From positions 1-55,264 of the forward strand of contig CAYQZD010000009.1 in the NCBI GenBank assembly GCA_964421875.1: 55,264 nt of DNA, in the 5' to 3' direction. Numbering within the stretch: the stretch's first letter is position 1; each line of letters begins with the position of its first letter. Both the position numbers and the translations under genes were made by a program. Below are positions 52,411 to 55,264 of this stretch, piece after piece. A model generated the notes under the pieces. It made no database searches and was not told the origin of the DNA. It saw nothing but the letters and a program-made list of their open reading frames with translations. The stretch comes from CAYQZD01 sp964421875 (lineage in GTDB: Bacteria; Electryoneota; Tariuqbacteria; Tariuqbacterales; Tariuqbacteraceae).

Positions 52411-53036
52411 TTATTCAGCACCTCCTGAATCGAATCCAGCGCTCCCTTTTGGATAAAGACAGCGCCACTTCTCATTATCTGATATGTCGAAGCGTCGGCA
52501 GCTTTGATAACATCCAGGTCCGGGATGTTCTTGCAGGCGCGGTAGATTTCGGAATCATAATCGGAGGTCATCAACAGCGCCTTCTCTTTGCCAATGGCAA
52601 AGGCCTTCAGCAGGTTTCTCGCGTTAGCGGTTTTACCCTCGGGCCATTGAAAATCAGTTACAATCTTTATGCGTTCCTCGCGGGCTTTCTGACTGAGAGC
52701 TGAACGGCGGGCAAGTCGTTTCACTTTTTTGTTTAACCTCATACTATAGGGATGGGGGCGGGGCCCAAAGATGATTCCACCACCGCGCCATATAGGCGAC
52801 CTGGTGGTTCCGGCCCTTGCGACTCCTCTCCCCTTTTGGCGCCAAGGTTTCCTGCCGCCGCCTCTTACCATAGAACGGTTCTTGGTGCTATGCGTACCCT
52901 GACGGCGGTTGGTAAGTTCGGCTTGGACCGCCAGCGCCACCGCGTGTTCATGAGGTTCGGCTTCGAAGACCGCGGGCGAAACTTCAACTTCCTCTCCAGT
53001 AGGCTGCCCCGATATATCGTACACCTGGAATTTCAT
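52407..53036 (-). CDS. rplD: 50S ribosomal protein L4
   Basis: The 209-residue protein starts MKFQVYDISGQPTGEEVEV at the ATG at 53036. In-frame codons run up to 53126 but encode the repeat, not L4, so I reject that start. RQGTHSTKNRSMVRGGGRKPWRQKGRGVARAG and IIFGPRPHPYSMRLNKK are L4 hallmarks. The Shine-Dalgarno AAGG is part of the repeat (copy 3), eight bases before the ATG. L4 represses the S10 operon in E. coli; no such leader was identified here. Confidence 0.96.
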   Translation of the reverse strand: MKFQVYDISGQPTGEEVEVSPAVFEAEPHEHAVALAVQAELTNRRQGTHSTKNRSMVRGGGRKPWRQKGRGVARAGTTRSPIWRGGGIIFGPRPHPYSMRLNKKVKRLARRSALSQKAREERIKIVTDFQWPEGKTANARNLLKAFAIGKEKALLMTSDYDSEIYRACKNIPDLDVIKAADASTYQIMRSGAVFIQKGALDSIQEVLNK

Positions 53037-53040
53037 CACT

Positions 53041-53135
53041 GTTACCTTGAAAATAGCGGCAGCGTTTATACGCGAGCCGTGAATTTCCTGTTTCGTTGTG
53101 CGAGGTCGCGAATGAAACCCTCCCATGAGGGTTTA
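53041..53135 (-). repeat. Ribosomal-operon repeat, copy 3 (rplC-rplD spacer)
   Basis: The core matches copies 1 and 2. The outer hairpin is longer and has changed on both arms: AAACCCTC (53115-53122) pairs with GAGGGTTT (53127-53134), which keeps pairing despite different bases. The minus-strand 3' end carries AAGG, the ribosome-binding site of rplD. Unlike copies 1 and 2 it does not overlap the upstream stop codon. Confidence 0.85.
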
Positions 53136-53217
53136 CCTTATCGCTTCCTTGCCACGCAAAACATGCTGTCTGATGCAGGAACTTTGCAGCAGAGCAATTC
53201 CTAATAATTATATTCGG

Positions 53218-53847
53218 TTAGATTTTCTTGGTCAAACGCAGTTCCAGAATCCCTCCGGCGGGACCAGGCACAGCGCCTTTAACCATTATAATATTCTTCT
53301 CGGCTTCGAGCCGGATAATTTCCAAATTTTTCGCAGTAAAACGGACATTGCCCATCCGCCCGGGCATCTTCTTTCCTTTGAAAACACGAGCCGGAGTGGC
53401 AGAACTTCCGATGGAACCGGGACCTCTAAAGGATTCGTGGGTGCCATGGGAAGCTTTATGTCCGTGAAAACCGTACCGCTTCATAACTCCTGCGAAGCCG
53501 CGCCCCTTGGTGTAACCGGTAACATCGAGGCGCTGGCCGACGTTGAAGATATCAGCCTTTAGTTCTGAGCCTGGTTCAATGCCTTCGGCGGGGAAATTGC
53601 GGAATTCCTTAAGTCGCTTAACGGGCTGCACTTTTGCCCGGTTGAAATGCCCCGCCATGGGTTTATTGGTATGCTTCTCCTTCATCGGGATGAATCCCAA
53701 TTGAACCGCGTCATAGCCATCGGTTTCAGCGGTTTTGACCTGGACGACGGGACAGGGCCCGGCTTCTATCAAAGTGACCGGAACCATCTCCCCGTCTTCT
53801 TCGAAGATCCGGGTCATCCCCAGTTTTTTACCCAGCATTCCTTTCAT
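53218..53847 (-). CDS. rplC: 50S ribosomal protein L3
   Basis: The 209-residue protein begins KGMLGKKLGMTRIFEEDGE; I use the second of two ATGs (53847) because it is better spaced from AAGGA. FAGVMKRYGFHGHKASHGTHESFRGPGSIG and KGKKMPGRMGN are typical, with a Gln-poor central loop. It is an early assembly protein. Confidence 0.97.
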   Translation of the reverse strand: MKGMLGKKLGMTRIFEEDGEMVPVTLIEAGPCPVVQVKTAETDGYDAVQLGFIPMKEKHTNKPMAGHFNRAKVQPVKRLKEFRNFPAEGIEPGSELKADIFNVGQRLDVTGYTKGRGFAGVMKRYGFHGHKASHGTHESFRGPGSIGSSATPARVFKGKKMPGRMGNVRFTAKNLEIIRLEAEKNIIMVKGAVPGPAGGILELRLTKKI

Positions 53848-53980
53848 CATTCATCCTTTACATAAGTCGGGCCGAAAAGCCTCAATCTCAGGGAACACCA
53901 TACTCCGTTAAGAACGGCATAATAGTGTAAATCCCGCAGAACTTATCCTTCGAGAACTTAGACTTAGAAGAGCAGTCAGA

Positions 53981-54289
53981 TCAGGTTTTGATTTCGATAT
54001 CCACACCCGAAGGGAGCTCCAGCTTCATCAAGGAGTCTATGGTTTTGGGAGTGGAATTATGGATATCAATCAGGCGCTTGTGCACCCTGGTTTCAAACTG
54101 CTCGCGCGATTTTTTATCCACGTGCGGCGACCTCAGCACAGTATAGATGGTCTTCTGCGTGGGCAGAGGGACCGGTCCTGAAATCTGGGCGTTGGTGGAT
54201 CGCACAGTGCGGATAATCTTCTCCGCCGATTTGTCAATTAAATTGTGATCGTAGGCTTTCAGCCTAATTCTAATCTTCTGTCCTGGCAT
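53981..54289 (-). CDS. rpsJ: 30S ribosomal protein S10
   Basis: The 102-residue protein has KIRIRLKAYDHNLIDKSAEKI, SGPVPLPTQKTIYTVLRSPHVDKKSREQFE and IDIHNSTPKTIDSLMKLELPSGVDIEIK. It is normally directly downstream of tuf; here two small genes lie between them. Confidence 0.98.
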   Translation of the reverse strand: MPGQKIRIRLKAYDHNLIDKSAEKIIRTVRSTNAQISGPVPLPTQKTIYTVLRSPHVDKKSREQFETRVHKRLIDIHNSTPKTIDSLMKLELPSGVDIEIKT

Positions 54290-54304
54290 TTTTCTCTAGC
54301 AAAA

Positions 54305-54736
54305 TTAGAAACCTAATGTGTAAGAATTGTCGAATCCGTTATAAAATAAAATTCCTTTGCTTAAAAGGTCCCGTCCAATGAGGCAGGTGATATTCTGCCC
54401 GGTTAACGGCGCTTCAAGCACAAACAAAGGATCAAAACGAATATTCAACATGGGGAAAATTAGAGCAACATCATACTCATCAGCAAGAAAAGGAGTACCC
54501 GCTGTCGAGATTTGAACACGGTTACGAGGAATTAAATTCATCTTTCGGCAGGCTCCACTACGTACTACGGTTCGTGTAGCGCCGGTATCTACCAAAGCAG
54601 AAAGTTCGATGGATTTGGGTACTTCAACTTCGGATTTCTCCAACAATTTCATAATAGGCGAGGAAGGAGCTATCAAGACAGGTATAATCAAACCTGCCTG
54701 AACCATGTTAGGATCTTTCCCCGTTATGATAGACAT
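54305..54736 (-). CDS. Retropepsin-like aspartic protease
   Basis: The 143-residue protein has LSALVDTGATRTVV (Asp50, Thr51, Gly52, Ala53), the active-site motif of single-domain retroviral-type aspartic proteases, and FPMLNIRFDPLFVLEAP and CLIGRDLLSKGILFYNG, typical of the family (CLIGRDLL matches the ILGRDLL flap-strand motif). It must form a dimer to be active. It overlaps the upstream small gene by 13 bases. It lies between tuf and rpsJ, where no such gene is usual. Natural substrates of these bacterial proteins are unknown. Confidence 0.75.
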   Translation of the reverse strand: MSIITGKDPNMVQAGLIIPVLIAPSSPIMKLLEKSEVEVPKSIELSALVDTGATRTVVRSGACRKMNLIPRNRVQISTAGTPFLADEYDVALIFPMLNIRFDPLFVLEAPLTGQNITCLIGRDLLSKGILFYNGFDNSYTLGF

Positions 54737-54966
54737 GAACTAATTCCGTGAAAGAAATACAAAGGTTCTTCCAATTGAGTGATTTCTCGGATTAAGAACT
54801 CCTCATTGCCAATTTTCTCAAGACCATATTTCAACGCATCCTCTTTGCTGGTGAAAGTTCCTATTAACTTTCCGTTGTGTATTAGAGCAAATTTCCCTAA
54901 GTCTGAGGAAAGCAATTCAGGAAGCATTCTTTTAAATGCTCTTATTTCTTCATCCAAGCAAGTCAT
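54724..54966 (-). CDS. Small protein of unknown function paired with the aspartic protease
   Basis: The 80-residue product has FALIHNGKLIGTFTSKEDALKYGLEKIGNEEFLIREI, a short alpha/beta domain of the DUF5678 kind, often found next to retropepsin-like genes. The N-terminus carries one Cys and a helix rich in Glu and Leu. It begins 20 bases after the tuf stop and overlaps the protease gene, so it is likely co-translated with it. No function is assigned. Confidence 0.6.
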   Translation of the reverse strand: MTCLDEEIRAFKRMLPELLSSDLGKFALIHNGKLIGTFTSKEDALKYGLEKIGNEEFLIREITQLEEPLYFFHGISSCLS

Positions 54967-54986
54967 AACTCACCGCCTACTGCTCT

Positions 54987-55264
54987 TTATTCGATAATTT
55001 TGGTCACCATTCCGGCGCCGACAGTCCGGCCGCCTTCGCGAATCGCGAAACGAAGCTGCTCCTCCATCGCTATCGGTGTTATCAGGTCGACCAATATCTT
55101 CACGTTGTCACCTGGCATAACCATCTCCACACCCTCCGGAAGCTGAACCGAACCCGTTACGTCGGTAGTCCGGAAATAAAACTGGGGACGATAACCCCCG
55201 AAAAACGGTGTGTGACGACCACCCTCCTCCTTAGACAAAACGTAAACCTCGCCCTCAAACTTGG
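54987..55264 (-). CDS. tuf: Elongation factor Tu, C-terminal part, 5' end outside the window
   Basis: About 92 residues of domain 3 are present: KFEGEVYVLSKEEGGRHTPF, YRPQFYFRTTDVTGSVQLP, GDNVKILVDLITPIAMEEQLRFAIREGGRTVGAGMVTKIIE. EF-Tu carries aminoacyl-tRNA to the ribosome. The gene precedes the S10 operon, as in many bacteria. Confidence 0.97.
   Translation of the reverse strand, partial: KFEGEVYVLSKEEGGRHTPFFGGYRPQFYFRTTDVTGSVQLPEGVEMVMPGDNVKILVDLITPIAMEEQLRFAIREGGRTVGAGMVTKIIE

Noticed and set aside
51358..52428. A 356-codon open frame on the plus strand, across rplB and rplW
   Set aside because: It is antisense to two certain ribosomal genes; its protein has no recognisable domain and shows the pattern of a mirrored coding strand.
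53037..53126. N-terminal extension of L4 by 30 residues
   Set aside because: The extra codons encode the repeat (copy 3) and match no L4; the ATG at 53036 has a proper ribosome-binding site.
53115..53134. Outer hairpin of repeat copy 3 as a transcription terminator
   Set aside because: It has an 8-bp stem but no T-run on the minus strand and lies between rplC and rplD, which should be co-transcribed.

Overview
The window is a bacterial chromosome segment of moderate GC content. It comes from an organism with an outer membrane: there is a lipoprotein signal, two PorV-type beta-barrel proteins and a secreted protein with a FlgD-like C-terminal domain. The PorV/FlgD-like pair, the many GT-C and sulfatase-like membrane proteins, frequent TTG and GTG starts, and heptamer-rich spacers suggest the FCB superphylum or a neighbouring candidate phylum. 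This is an inference; no 16S rRNA is present. I saw no rRNA, tRNA, CRISPR array or transposase.

Region 1 (1-20559, all minus strand) looks like a cell-surface glycan or lipid-linked sugar region. In transcription order it holds an FAD oxidoreductase, an MBL hydrolase, a UbiA-type phosphoribosyl-decaprenyl-phosphate synthase homologue, a DUF362 protein, an adenylate-forming ligase fused to a chorismate-mutase-like domain, DAHP synthase, a Wzx-like flippase, two radical SAM proteins, a GT39-type glycosyltransferase, two tandem sulfatase-like membrane proteins, a secreted glycoside-hydrolase-like protein and a second GT39-type protein cut by the window edge. A 565-base spacer between the ligase and DAHP synthase carries several palindromic repeats.

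Region 2 (20775-25019, plus strand) has a THEP1-type NTPase, a secreted zinc carboxypeptidase and a DUF362-ferredoxin protein. Region 3 (25068-29754, minus) is an envelope operon: lipoprotein, Asp-box repeat protein with FlgD-like tail, and two PorV-type barrels. Region 4 (29897-34419, minus) is a histidine-degradation operon (hutU, hutI) with an orphan HicB-like gene, a YjbQ-family gene and a DUF72 gene riding in it.

Region 5 (34511-55264, minus) is the tuf-S10-spc-alpha ribosomal protein superoperon, from the end of tuf to rplQ, closed by a clear rho-independent terminator. It is nearly canonical, but three insertions stand out: a small protein plus a retropepsin-like protease between tuf and rpsJ, an 822-residue membrane sulfatase-like protein between rpsE and rpmD, and two tiny membrane proteins between secY and adk. 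A structured repeat of about 95 bases occurs three times in spacers of this superoperon. It supplies the stop codons of rplE and rplB and the ribosome-binding site of rplD.

The spacers of the whole window carry short tandem arrays, mostly of 7-base period and of differing sequence. They are the most coherent pattern that the genes do not explain.
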